Assembly (NCBI GenBank): GCA_012064415.1
Contig: SSNU01000163.1
Coordinates: 62,001-126,000, forward strand
DNA from: Gyrodactylus bullatarudis
Taxonomy: Eukaryota > Platyhelminthes > Monogenea > Gyrodactylidea > Gyrodactylidae
Length of the DNA: 64,000 bases
Direction: 5' to 3'
The position numbers were made by a program, and so were the translations under genes. Under the pieces are notes generated by a model. It saw only the letters and a program-made list of their open reading frames with translations. It was not told the origin of the DNA and did not search any database. Shown in pieces: positions 48,414 to 61,550 of the stretch (position 1 is its first letter; every line of letters starts with the position of its first letter).

Positions 48414-51400
48414 ATGGATGAAGTAAAAATCCAAATACAAGGAAGAAATTACACCTACAAGGAAATACTCAAGGCAGCCCAGCCCTCTGACCTTCACTAT
48501 GTCTTGTTCTTTGCCTGTACAATCATTTTCATTTGTGGATTAATTGGCAATTTCCTAGTCATTGTCGTTGTCTTAACGAGGAGACACATGCGCACTGTGA
48601 CAAATATATTCCTGTTAAATTTGGCCATAGGGGATTTCTTCTTCATTCTGATATGTATGCCAACGGCGATATCCGAAGACATGTGGAGAACATGGTTTCT
48701 TGGCAATATCATGTGTAAACTGACAAAATACTTTCTGGTAAGTTTTATATGCAATCTATCCTTTTATCATTTGAAGAAACATATCATTCTGAGAAAATAT
48801 TATTTCTAAGAAAAATATGGTCATTCCCCAAAATGACGATAAGGCAAAACCTGAATCTGATCTAAAATGGTTGATTTGTCGAAAACGAACCTACCAATTT
48901 CAAATCAATTAAAAAGTTTAAAAAAATATATTTTTCTCGTGAAAATAGTGAGAGTATGCAAACATGGTCTAAATATTAATTTTAAATTTCTCTTGATTTC
49001 AACTTCATATCAATTAACTTTCGTTTGATTCAAATAAACTAGTGGTAAATCATACAAAAAATAACTACCTACCAGGTTCTATCCCGGGTGGAAATCTCGC
49101 CGAGTGCAAGAACATTTGCACTATAATAAAATGCATTCTAATAGAATCTAAGGAAATCTATTATTTTTTATTAATCTGTGAAATTATCTCAAAAAAGATT
49201 CAATCTTGTTATTGAGGTCGGCGGAGATGAATGCAGCCAATTACCTGAAGATCATAGAATACTATGGAGTTAAAATAAATCCTCAGTTTGAGTCTAGACA
49301 ATGTGGCGTGTTCATCTCTTTGATCTCTCGAGATGAAATAATGCAATTTTACTAATTTCCCAACATGTATAGTCAATTTCTGTTTTATAGACGAAATGAA
49401 AATTTTCCATAACTAAAATAAGTGAAATCTTAAATATCAAAAATAAAATGAAGAAAAAAAATCGTGAATCAATAGAGGACCTCTTTTCGGGAATGAACTA
49501 ATTCGATTATCATCAATGCAATTTTCGTTTCATACTTTCATTTCGGATATTGTGTGTATCTGGATAGTTACACCTTTCTCCCTAGCCTTGTCTTGTTACT
49601 TATAAAGAGAATTCTCTCAAGATTACTCGTTTGTTTCCATGCTCTATTGCAAATGTTTTTTAAATCAAGATGACATGATTTTATCTGTAATTCGAATTGT
49701 GTTTTTTATCCTATTAAATCTTGAAAAATTAATGCAACTTCAGTACATTTCAATTCAAAGTTTCACCCAGTTTAACTCCATTACTTTCCGAGGGTAATGC
49801 ATGTGCCACAAGTTTTTTCTTTGATCTGTGTGTAATGACACCATTTTCCATGAACTGGGAGGAATTCATGATTGATCTCTTGAAATGAAAATTGTCGGTT
49901 TCTTACACTGGATGCATTATAAATAGATTCTTAGTAATCCATTTATCGTATAATGAGAGATAATTTGACGAAACAAAAGATCAAAGATCCTTCTTTGAAA
50001 GATCGATAACTTGAGCACCTCATTTTAGATATTTCCTTCGAAAGAGTTTATGGCTAACTGAGTGGAAAAGCTCTCTATACTTACTAAGTATTCATCAATG
50101 AATAGAATACGTCCTAGGCAAATTCATCAAAAGTCAAATTGACGAAAGATCTAATTTTCCTCTGAACAAAGCTCACTCTAAATGTTTACTACTGGATCTT
50201 GAAAAAAATATTTATTTCTCTTTGTAGTATCCCAGAGTACAGTATCTTTTTATGTGGAAAATTAAAAATTCAAGCTTTGATGATAAAAAGTAATCTATTT
50301 ATTACATGAGTTTTGTCATAAGGAGAAAATCAAAAATTAAAGTTCATGATTAATACTGTATTCAATATTGTGCCCAAGATAAGCTGATCGATTCTCTGAT
50401 ATTCTAGATTACTCTCCAGGCTTTCATGAAAATAATTTAATCTTCTTATAGAAATAAAATTTTTTTCACAATATGTTTTTTGGATTGGCTAAGGAATTCG
50501 ATAGAAATTTGAAGTAAAGATTGTATTGCTCAGAAGATATACCAGTCTTGAGTGATTGAAGGAAAAATTAAGTTGAAATTAATACGTATGGCACTATAGT
50601 CTGTCATTTATTCCATTATTCAAACAATTTAAATCTGAAAATAAATAGAATGTACACCTTCTCGCTAAAGGATTAACAAAAGATTCAAAGCTAAAAAGCA
50701 TGTCTATTATATTAATCTAAAAAAATTCACAAATAAAAATCGATTCTTTGACCGATTACAATAGTTATAATCTTGAAATTAACCCTTTCGATACCATAGC
50801 TAGACGAAAAAAGTTTCAGGCTTAATTCTGAATTACTTAAAATGTGATGATAAAAAACATTTACTAGGACAAAATTTTATGAAATTTTTTTCTTACACGT
50901 CAGGGTCTGATGATTAAGAGGTATTTTATTTTAAACAAGTCATGAACAATTTTATTCAGATTTAAGTCATTTTTGGAAGAGTTAATGTGAATTCATGAGA
51001 ATAAAACATTAAAAAACGTTTTCCTAATTTCGAAAGGTTTCATGATTCTGTTCATTTTTGTAGTGAAGATTTTTGGAAAAAAATTCGAATTCCCAGCTAA
51101 TAGCATTTATAGCTGTGTATTATGCGAAATAATTTTTTCCAGACTTAGGAACAGCCAGAGGAACGAAACTAATATTAGTATACGTGTGAGTAAAATGCGT
51201 CCGATATTAACTCAAGCTGAAGAACATATTTTACATAAGGGATTTTATCAAAAACTACATGTATATTTACAAAATTTACATGGTCTATTCCGGTATATTA
51301 TCACTTACTACATGACTAGTTATCAGTGATAACTAGGGCCTCAAAAAAGTACTATTTGGTTTATTTTTACTCTAGACAAAGGACTGGCTGATTTTTAATA

Positions 51401-54400
51401 ATCTGGAGAAAAAATCTGCTTGTCTAATCCTATTTCAATGATAGCTGGTACTATTTCTGTACTAAATTGTTGCTCAGGTACTTGTAATTGTACTATTTTT
51501 CAAATTTAATCTCAAAATATAGTATCCCTCAACTAGTTACCAATCAAAATTTTCGATGAATTGACAGCTATATTCCTGATATCGAGCCTTCATCATGTAG
51601 GAAAATAGCATCTAGATCGTAGCTTTTTGTTGGATGATATTTCTTCATGAATTTTAAATTTCAACTAAAAGGATATACATGTATGTAATTTGTAAAATAT
51701 GCACAAGAACAGTTTTGAAGGGTTATTTTCTATCATGGAAAAAAAATTTGAACAAAAATCAGAAATTTTTTTGACACAAGATTGAAACAATTACAGTAGA
51801 AGACTATTTTTTTACTCAAAATCTCTTAAATTTTCTTGGAAGTACTTTTTTCTACTTATTTTTGAGTTTATGAGATACTATTTATCATCTCTTTTTGGTA
51901 CTATTTTTGAGGCCCTTGTGATAACTTATCACTTTTAAAATGGTGTGTTCCATTCATTACATAATCTACATATAAATTTCATTATCTACATAACCAATGG
52001 TCTTAATTACAAATAATACATAGATTTATCAAATTCTACATGTTGATTGGTTAATTTTTTCAAGGGCTAGATGTTAATTAGATGCACCCTTTTACCAGCC
52101 ATTATTTGATACCTAGTGAACTCTAGATACTCATCTAAAGCTGAAATCAAAGATGAATTAAATGCTTATTCTATAAGCATTAAACTTCCATATAAAGTTA
52201 AAAATTCCACAGCAGTATTTTGCAGCGTAATGTGTACCGATCCAAAATTATCGTTCAATGTTCGCTTTAATAAACGAAAAGATATTTCTATGCGAACGCC
52301 CAACTACCGCATAATTGTGACTAAGTAAGAAAAATTCATAAGCTTGTTTTAAGAAAAACTTTAGGCTTAAAAGAAAAGTTATTTCAGATAGAATGAAGAT
52401 AATCAAAAAAATCGAACCAATAGTAAACGAAGGTCGACATTTGTCAGTTTTTACAACTGATGATAAGGATATTTTCAGAGTTGCAATCATCTTCAAAATT
52501 GTTGATATGAAGAAAAAAGTTTGTTCGTGTAATCTTCCATTTTCGAACGGATTCCCTTGTCAGCATATGATCGCATGCATTTTTCACCCAAGAAAGACGT
52601 TTGGAAGATTATTTCCAAAATTACTTAAAAATTCTCAGCTTATTGAAGCATTCTCCCAATTAACCAATCAACATGTAGAATTTGATAAATCTATGTAGTA
52701 TTTGTCAGTGAGGAAACTATTATAAACTGTTTCAATAACACTAAATTCATTACCAACGATTTACTCGTAACCAATTATGATTAATCTCTATTCATTAATA
52801 TGATCTGATGCGATACCAACTGATAATCCGTATACACATTACCGATATTAAAAGAGATTAACAATCTGGATATATGTAAAAAATTAAAAATATCCCAAAT
52901 AAGGAAAAAATCCTGAATTTCATTCTCAACTGTCCAGAGAAAATTTTTCAATCAACTAGGTTTAGTTTCAGTTTTTTCTTTTTTTCTCAGTTCCATTAAA
53001 AATTTAATTATACAGTACATACACTGTGAATGTTCTAAAAATAGGCCAAGATTCTCGGGCGAATAAATTTTTAAATACGACAATCTACGTATAGGATCTA
53101 ATGCATTCCGTTAAATATAATTTGAATAATGCCAGAAATAAAAATGTTTAAAAATGGACAAGTAAGTTTTGAGTTCAAATCTATTTAAAAATTGATTGAT
53201 TGAGCCATGCAAGTATTAAGCACCCATTCTCGATGAATTTGAGAGTTTATGATTTTCCCAAAAATCTCAATTTTTCATCAGGGTAACAAAGTTTTGTTTT
53301 TGTCAACCAATTCAAAAGGGCAAACTTTATTTTTGGAAAACTTTTCAAGACATTTTAATATCAAACTGGCACGTATTTTTTTACATTTTGAGTTGAAAGG
53401 TTTTGTTGATTTCGAGGTGTGAGAGGGACTATGATGATTCTTAACATCTCAAAAATCTTCTTTTTTTTCTTGTTGATCCTGAAAAATAACAGTTGGTTTC
53501 TTGCACACATTAAAATCAACGAAAACTTTCAACTCAATGTGTTTAAACAAATGGAAAAATCGCACCAGCTCCAAAATAAAATGTCTCCAGATTTAAAAAA
53601 AAAGAATGCCAAAAAATTCTTTGAAAGTTTTATTGGTAAAATTAACAATGAAAGCGATAAGGCAACTTGGTAAATTGCAATTTTTATACAATTTCTATTC
53701 AAATATATAAACAAATCAAGATTTGGAATCAGCTCTCTGTTGATAAATATTTAATTTGCTAACAGTCTAAATTGTACAACAGAATAAAGACCGTATCCCT
53801 AAATTAACAGTATTTTAAATAATAGAATAAATAATATTTATTTATGGTAGTTGATTTTATAACGTGTGATCATAAAAGTACAATCTTTTATTGCTTATTG
53901 AAATTATTTTTATCTTGGCGTATTTACTTTTCAAGAAACAAAATTCATTATTTGAGCAATTCCAAATTTCCCACAATAATCCAGTCCTGTTTAAATTAAA
54001 CAAATTTTTATTCTTCATTCTGTATTTGTTGAAAGGCTTAAAGAATAGATCATTTGATGAATATTTTTTCTCCAATTTATTTGTGCATCAGCAGGCAATC
54101 TATCTACACACTAATAATTATCATAGAGAAATTTTATCTCAAATATTCCTTCTTAAATTACGATAAATAATAATAATAAAATTCTTTCTTTTTCAGTCAA
54201 TATTTGTACACGTATCAGTAATAACACTAGTATTCATTTCCACGGAACGATATCAGGCTATTTGTCGGCCGATGAAGATAAAAACTTCAACATCACAGGC
54301 ATACCTATATTCTGGAATAATCTGGACTCTGTCAATAATTTTCGCCATACCCCGGTACTTTGAGGTTGGCATAAAGCCCTTGACCAATTACACAATAATA

Positions 54401-57400
54401 ATGACAAAATGTCATTCAAAATGGAAAGAGAATCACTTTCATTACATGACAACCTACACTCTGTTGATGCAGTTTGTGATTCCATTCACATGGATTTTGT
54501 TCGCATATTGTCACATTGCCCATAGACTTTGGTTTGCTCAGGTTCCAGGTGAGCTTTCAGTAAAATCTCGATATATTCAACTCTACTTCTTCTAATCTTC
54601 ATAATTCTCTTAGGAATTAAAGTTGAATGTAAGACTTACTTAGTAGTGTTGAACAATGGTTTTTTTTTTTTTAAACATGTATTATGCTCCGAGGATTTAC
54701 TTAAACAAACTTTATCAGTATTAATGACTCCTGAAAAGCTCTTTGTTTTATTTTCTTTCTCTAGGGAATGATGATATTCTTTTGTGAAGAATTTCAATCT
54801 TGCGCATATGAGCTGTAACATCTACTGAGATGTACAAGTTCCTACAGAATTGTAACATTTTTCAAATGTTGGACTGAATTTTTATTATTATTAATATGTA
54901 ATCATTTTCACTTCTTCTAGATTTGCCAATTCATGTAGATAACTTACTTCAAGATCAGTTTTATTAAGATGAAATTCAAATGCAGTTGTTTTCTCAAATT
55001 ATCTGTTACGAAATCGAATTCTCTCTCATATCATTAAAATATAATTATTTAATTCGTGTACAACGAGAACTAACACATTTTCAAAGAGAACTCAACTAAA
55101 TTCATAGAAATAACATTATATGTATTTATTTTTCAATGTTGTATATCATATTTTTTATCTGTACTAGGAAATAATAAATGTAGCTGTCCTCGATGAGTTT
55201 GGGAAAAAATTAGAGACATTTAAAATTTCGAATTAGCGCCAAATTTTCATTGTTGATTTCAAGGTGTGTGCTATTTTTGGAGAGTTTCGGGTATTTTTCA
55301 TGTACATTTTGTTATTGTATAAATTTTAAAGTACATTGCCACTGTTGATGCTTTGAAAAATGTACATTTGGTTTTATTTAAATTTATTTCTATTTCACCC
55401 CCCCCTTTTCTCGTATAGAGTAGTGATATTTTGATCAAAGAGATGATTAGAGTTACTACATATTATGTAGTATATAATCCATTAGTGTCTAATGGTTGAA
55501 TGTTACTCAAATGGAATCCTTAATGTGTGAAAGAGAGACAAGGAAATAGCAGGACAACTTTTATATTAAACATGCAATTACAGATACTTCCGTCAAATCT
55601 GTGGAGCGGGAGATTGGTTAAGGAATTTATATCACATGAATTGACATACTCGTTTTTATTTTTGTTATATAATTTCGATTAATAACTGTATATATATCAA
55701 AATAGTTCCTCATTTATTACATGCTTATAATTATTCTTTTTGTGTTAGGCGAACTAGTTTATGACCAATCGACAAAAGAAGGTAACAACAACAACTACAA
55801 CTCTCTTCAAGGATCACGTTCGAAATTGCCAATTAGACGTATCAACGATTATCTCACTTATAACTCTGACTACTCGGCTGAAGATACTGTCTTTGTGGTA
55901 AGTTTTTCCTATCTCATCTAAGATTAGTCATCTTCGATCATAAACATGGTTAGACTGTACTATAAGAACTAACTAACCTATTATCTTTAGTTCAGGAGTA
56001 ACAATTACTCGATAGAAGTTATCTTAATTTTCAGAAAAAACGTTTTGAACAGAAATGATTCTTCAGAAAATATTCAACTTTCTCTGAATTTTGACGAATG
56101 ATGGAGCAAGATCTTTGTGTATCTCAGAATACAAATATATCGAACGGGTAGGGAGAGGTGAAAACACTATTCTCTGAGGCTTGTACGAAAGAATGATGCA
56201 ACAAAGAGGGATTCTGAGGTCCTTGATCATTTTCTATTGGCAATTCATTTGAGTAATTTTCTAGGCCTTTTATCCTCGTTGTTAAGCTGAGATAATATTA
56301 TATATACTTCATTAGGTAAATTAAACTTTTTACTCGTTCCTTCTCAACGCTAGGTAGCTGTTGTAGCAAGGAGAGAATATATATATTTGAAAAAATAAAA
56401 AAAGAAGAAAAATTAATTTCTACATTTTCACTTCTTTGGGAAAAATAAAACATCAAAGAATTTTAGGTGAGTCTTTTCGGTTAAATCCCTTTCCTTAAGG
56501 TGATGTCAATTGATTATGAAAATGGAAATTTTTTGGAATCTAGATCATGAGGCCCACCTGACGAAGAGAATAAATAACTCAAATATCAAGTTAGCACTGA
56601 AATCCCATAATTTTTATTGAAATTTTTTGCTGATTTCAAAGTGAGAGAGGGATCAATAGTTCAGTTTTAGCTTGATGATTAGTCAGAGAATTGATTTATG
56701 TAAAAATCATAAATTCCCATCTTCATATCGTAAATCAAGGATATTTTTTAAATTGATTTATGAAATAATTTCTTCTTCGACCATAAATAAATAATTTGAA
56801 TGAAAAATGTTGATCATTTATTGGCTTCGAAAATTCAGAATTTCTTCTTGACTTTTGTTAATGAGAATGTAAAGGCAAAATTTCTTACTCTCTTGAATTA
56901 CGATACAAACTTCCTCTCAGAATAATTCAGTCGTGCAACTTAAATCTCTCCTGTTTGTTGTAGAAAAATCAAAAAAATGTCAGAAGGGAAAAAATTATAG
57001 AATTCCTACTGTCAATAGAGTATTTTTTGCTATAATGGACAAGTTCCATGATACACAATGTTACATTTTGTGATCAAAATTATTTTTATTTTGGAGATTT
57101 TTATCTTTTCCTTTCAACTTGATACATGAATTTGATATAAATATCAGCATATTGAGCTGGAATTTCCCACATTTTTTCTTTACCGATTATGCAATACAGG
57201 ATAATCATATTAAACAAAGTCAACTCTCGATTAATGTGGAAATTACAGAAATTAAACCTACCATTTCATAAGAGAGTCAAATAGTATTCAATTCTCGGTG
57301 GCAGATGTAGACTCGTGAGTACAGTACACCATACCTAGGATTCGAACCCGTGTCTTCTACAAGAAATTCAAGAAAATTCCTCGAAATCTTATCACCTGCA

Positions 57401-59984
57401 ACTGTGAATGACTTCTAATAACTCTTGAGATTGGCAGATAACTCAAAAATCAGGTTCTGGTTAGATGGTAATCTTTTGTCTCCTGAGTTGTTCAAGCCTA
57501 ATTTAATTCTTCTTATTTGAACTTTTTGGATTAGAAAATCTCAAAAAAGCAATATTATTCGGATAGATGAGGCTATTCAGCAACAATTGGTTTAAAACAA
57601 AAGTCTAAACTGTTTCAGATCTGTAATTTTATTGTAGAAGATAAAATAACGATCAAAGCCTCATTCAAAATCCAATCAAAACACAAATGCGAGTTCGCAG
57701 TTTGATCTCTTGAAAAAATTTGCAGCATAAGTTTATCAAACGAAAAGTTTTCAAAGCAGAGTCTCTTCAGCTCTCTCTCTCTAAGTTCTCTCTTGAAGGG
57801 AATTCTACTCACATGGAGTGAAAGTTGATTGGAACAAAAAGACAATAATCTTATTAAGATTTCTTTGAGCTAGTTCATGGATGAAAAGTTTTTATTCATA
57901 GAAGAAAATATGTCACACAGCTAGGACAGCTAGGAGGGAGAAGTGAGCTTGATTTATTTGGTGTTCTTCTTCTATTTTATGTCTCTTGATGGAATTTCTT
58001 GAGTATGCTTCAAAAAGATCTTCTTCACATGTTCACCAAAGCTCAAATTATACAGTATCTTAGATACTTTTCAAGACAAAAATAAAATAAATACCTCAAA
58101 GGGTGCAAAGGGACTATCTAATATAAAGTTGGAAATCTATGATTTTTTCATCAAGAATTGGAATTTGTTAAAGATTTTTTGGAATCCTACTCATGTTGTC
58201 CACTTTTATCATTTTAAGAAAAAAATATTTTTTCGAGAAAATTTTTGATTTGAAAGTGGGAGAGTGATCAAAAATTGATTTTCATGATCAAGATTTGATA
58301 ATAAAGCTGAATAGCACCGTCAAATTAGCATATATATTAGATACACGCTGAATAGGACATCGACCAACTAAAAATATTGGAAAAATCGAACGATTCTGAT
58401 GGTTTATAGTGATGACCAGATACAGAATACAAAATAAAATTTGAACTTGAATCATCTATCTTAATGCTTGCCCGGGCCACTTGACTTAATTATACATTTT
58501 CCAGTACACCTATTTTCACACAGACATTTTCAAGCCTATCCTAATTTCTTGATCATGTTTCTGTATCAGATTAAATGTAGATTAAGATGTAGGATCTTAT
58601 CTCTCAGGTAAGAGGTGCGACTTCTTCACATTGAAATAGCGATGTTAAAAGACTCAAGCACTTGGACCTAGTCACAAAAATTCGGCGGAGGTTTTCATCA
58701 GAGGAGTCAAAAAAAAAGGTTTCGTCAAGTCTGTGCTCAAATTATATTACTATAGTGTATGTAAGATATTAATTTTTAAAATTCAAACCAAAGTAAGAAG
58801 CGGAAAAAGGAGTAAGATTCCACACAAAAAAATTGTATCGTGCGACGGAAGAAATTATCACGTTCCTTCTTTTCATCAGAATATTGTCGCTATAATTTTC
58901 TACTGCAAAACAAAATGATACCAAAGAAACTTTTCATTAATACACCAACCAATCAATACCCAGGGGAAAATTTGAAGATTTAAAACGATTTTGGTGATGA
59001 TTTCGAAACGATCATCAAATCTATTCAAAAAGTCACTAAGAAAAGTATAGCCCACTTGAGATTGAATTTTTCGTTATGCATCTTTCAGAATTCATCTATC
59101 GAAAATACACTTGAGATGAGATATTTTGATAGGTGTTTTTGGTATCCGACGAAAAAATTTTATTTTCAAAGTTTCTTGCTTTACGGCCTAGAAATGTAAG
59201 GAATTTTAAACCTAGAGTACATTAATTTTCAATACAATCCTTATGATCATACATTCATCATCTTTTCATAGAAATTTTGAATGTTTTTATTATCGAACCT
59301 GAGAAATTCTGAGTCAGAATTATTAAGTGCTTAGAAAAATTATTTAAGAATTATTAAATGTTGATTATTTGTTTTTTGAGAACAACTGATTTACAAATTG
59401 TTTCTTGACAGGATAACAATGGAGGAAACAAGCACTGTAGCAGTTTGAATGATGAAAAATTTACAAAAATATCCCAAAATTCTCGTTTATGCTTTGGCAA
59501 GTATCAGCTGAGAAAGAGACGGAGAGTTGCAAAAATGCTGTTGACAGTCATCATCATATTTCTAGTTTGCTATTTACCTTCGCATATCTTTGAAGTAGTG
59601 TAAGTCTTCATTCCATATCAAAATCAGTAATTGGATAAAAGGTTTAATGGAGAAAATAAAATTAGTATTCTATAATCTAACTACTCCAAAGTAAATAGAC
59701 ATATTTTATTTTAGATTCCTATTTAAAGGTTTCAAAGGTTACAAGATAAATATGCTTGCATTCGCTGCTCACTTTCTAACCTATTTCAACTCGGCTGTGA
59801 ATCCAATCATTTATAATTTCATGTGTGGTAAGTTTGAACTATTCGAATAGCTCTATGACACCTTTTTGATTCACTCATCCTCTGGTTTTCAGCACGATTT
59901 CGTAAAGAGTTCAAGAGACTGTGCATTTGTAGCCATAGGAATCCCATGGATGGCAAAATAATCCATCAGAATCGGACAATTTGA
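48414..59984 (+). CDS. Class A (rhodopsin-like) neuropeptide-type GPCR
   Basis: Six exons: 48414..48737, 54197..54548, 55749..55897, 59412..59599, 59715..59827, 59893..59984; all phases match; 405 aa. Seven membrane segments: TM1 about 28-54 (GN at 45-46), TM2 with NLAIGD, Cys101 at the top of TM3 (likely disulfide to Cys180), ERY at 125-127 in place of DRY, TM4 with Trp151, TM5 with Pro204, a long third intracellular loop (about 221-312, with an NNNN run and basic RKRRR), TM6 with CYLP, TM7 with NPIIY (367-371), and a basic tail with Cys residues. One N-glycosylation site in the short N-terminus (NYT at 12). ERYQAICRP and the HRLWFAQVPG after TM5 are seen in the orexin/allatotropin/SIFamide/NPFF group of peptide receptors; the ligand cannot be named. 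It should sit in the plasma membrane and signal through G proteins. Intron 1 is 5459 bp and carries transposons. Confidence 0.92.
51334..51917. mobile_element. hAT MITE in GPCR intron 1
   Basis: Ends TAGGGCCTCAAAAA and AAGGGCCTCAAAAA as inverted repeats, continuing as AGTAC with small differences. Flanked by GTGATAAC (51326-51333) and GTGATAAC (51918-51925), a perfect 8-bp duplication. 584 bp, no transposase frame. Confidence 0.85.
52009..52705. mobile_element. Inverted-repeat element carrying a SWIM-domain coding unit
   Basis: About 47-bp arms (52009-52056 and 52659-52705) are reverse complements with one mismatch. The right arm is also coding: it holds the last residues of the SWIM protein and its stop. 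Located in GPCR intron 1, immediately downstream of the hAT MITE. Confidence 0.7.
52110..52698 (+). CDS. SWIM zinc-finger protein fragment (MULE-transposase-like tail)
   Basis: Two exon-like blocks, about 52110..52324 and 52392..52698, join in frame over a 67-bp intron (donor GTAAGA, acceptor ending ATAG). The second block carries the SWIM signature CSC...CQH in KVCSCNLPFSNGFPCQH, followed by MIACIFHPRKTFG. SWIM domains bind DNA or protein and are common at the C-terminus of MULE transposases and in ZSWIM proteins. There is no ATG at the start of the first block (a GTG codon stands at 52116 and TGA at about 52107), so the N-terminal and catalytic parts are missing. It is either a truncated transposon protein or a captured fragment. 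Confidence 0.6.
53220..53430 (+). repeat. Foldback repeat R1 copy in GPCR intron 1
   Basis: GAATTTGAGAGTTTATGATT, then CTCAATTTTTCATCAGG and GATTTCGAGGTGTGAGAGGG keep the R1 order. Diverged. Confidence 0.45.
54549..55748 (+). other. GPCR intron 2
   Basis: AT-rich, no coding. Contains a C-run at 55398-55406 and nothing else recognised. Confidence 0.6.
56222..56385 (-). repeat. Dispersed repeat R3, reverse copy in GPCR intron 3
   Basis: Reverse complement of the 42823-43000 copy; shared blocks are listed there. Confidence 0.55.
56495..56727 (+). repeat. Foldback repeat R1 copy in GPCR intron 3
   Basis: TTTTTGGAATCTAGATCATG, GCCCACCTGACGAAGAGAAT, GTGAGAGAGGGATCAATAGT and a terminal AATCATAAATTCCCATCTTC in inverse orientation. 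Confidence 0.6.
57310..57360 (-). repeat. tRNA-like B-box fragment
   Basis: The minus strand has CACGGGTTCGAATCCTAGG, a good tRNA T-arm/B-box, but no matching anticodon or D arm around it. Probably a SINE scrap in GPCR intron 3. Confidence 0.35.
58118..58310 (+). repeat. Foldback repeat R1 copy in GPCR intron 3
   Basis: AAAGTTGGAAATCTATGATT, AAGATTTTTTGGAATCCTAC, GTGGGAGAGTGATCAAAAAT and TTCATGATCAAGATTTGATA follow the family order. Confidence 0.6.
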
Positions 59985-61550
59985 TAAGGAAACAATTTCA
60001 ATCGTGGGGAAAATACGAATCCCACCATCCCCTCCCATTTATCCATGAGGCTCGAACATGAAGAAAAAAGATTTAATTTTTCCATAATTGCAAATAAAAT
60101 TTGATTTATCTGTGTGTACATAAAATTCTGGTCTTTTTCGATTCGTGTCTTAGTTTTCATAAGTTTCCTTTTCGTAAGGAGCCATAGAAATTTTTAGTTT
60201 GAATGAATCTGTCTTTTACGAACTAGCTAGATCAAAGTTTACTGAATTCTTTGGCCTATTCAACAACTTGTAAAGGCTAGATTTTACTATGGGTTGAAAT
60301 GCTCACGGAGAAAAGTTTCAATAATACAATCCTACAAAGTGATGGAAAGATTCACCAGAAAAAACTGATGACTGTATATCCATATTACAACTGACTTCCG
60401 ACTTTGTGACACGTTAACAAACCCTGCGGACAACTGTACTTTATAAGATAATTATTAGGGTAATACAAAGTTTTGTTTTCCCCGAACAATGTTTTATGTC
60501 TTAATCAAAAGTTGATGCTTTAACCATGAAAAACACATTTTTGAAAGTCAAAATCCCATTTTCCCTAATGTAATCAAAATTTAACTAATTTCCTAGGACT
60601 TTCTTTCAACCTGTGATAAAAGATTCAATTCTTACTATAAGCCCTATTTTTATTCAAAATGTTGCAAAAATTATTCAAAAATCTTTCCTTTCTCGTAGTA
60701 CAAAATTCATTGAAAAAATGTCATTCTCAATCGAGATTTTGTATATCGGAACAAACTCGAAAACGTATGGTTTTATAGGAAAAATTGCGTAGTTATTGAT
60801 CATCTTCAAAATTAAATTAAGGCCGGGAAAAGTTTAAAAAATTTGGCCTACTCTAATAATTAATAATTATTAATTAGACTCCATGTCCTATTTACTAAGT
60901 CAATACATCATTTTGATTGATTCGGTTAGAAAAAGGTGGGATTTTTGCTTCAACAAATTTTTAGACCACTACCAAAAACCTAACTAAGAGGAATGTAGTT
61001 ATTTTTGAATAGACTTCCTCTTTGCATTCTGGCTTTGAAATATTTTACCATTGCTATGGTTACCGATAATTTTGTTCGCATCATTTGATAGTGGAAACAA
61101 TTCATAATTGATCCCTCCAACTCTATGGTAACTTTCAATTTGTATTATCATTTAGGATTAACTTGTACTCAAATTCTATTTCTCTAATGAATCAAATAAC
61201 CAAGGAAAAAGTCGAGTTACTTCCTAAACAAGAATTCCCACAAATACAAATGTGAAACCTTCCAAGTTAAACCGTTTTTTAAATGTTTCAATAATTCAAC
61301 AAAGAGATAATATTTCATTCTCTAACGTAAATGGAAATATCGAAATATCATTGTCTATAACGTTGTTCGCTTGCTGCCTGAAGAACAGTTTGATTCAGGA
61401 ATATATTGAAATATCGATTGTAGTGGTTGAATCATTTATTCTTTCTGATTGTTGTGAAAATAGTAAAATGAGCGTGAAAATTATTCTAAATAAAGATTGT
61501 TTTTATTTTGCTAAAAGTGTTCTTCTAAGCTCTTTGTTCAAATAGTTTAC
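59985..61550. other. Intergenic between GPCR and globin (convergent genes)
   Basis: Likely contains the 3' UTR of the GPCR transcript (several AATAAA-like sites) and AT-rich spacer. No coding feature recognised. Confidence 0.5.

Noticed and set aside
48497..48754. Minus-strand open frame over GPCR exon 1
   Set aside because: Antisense shadow of a clear receptor exon.
49080..49125. GGTTCTATCCCGGG as a possible tRNA T-arm
   Set aside because: No anticodon or acceptor stem can be built around it and the B-box match is imperfect.
53419..53673. Plus-strand 84-codon frame with a hydrophobic start, looking like a small secreted protein
   Set aside because: It begins inside an R1 repeat and is Lys/Asn-rich by AT bias; no support beyond openness.
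61252..61545. Plus-strand 97-codon frame downstream of globin
   Set aside because: No motif, AT-biased composition, and it lies in the 3' flank of the globin gene; no evidence of splicing or homologue.
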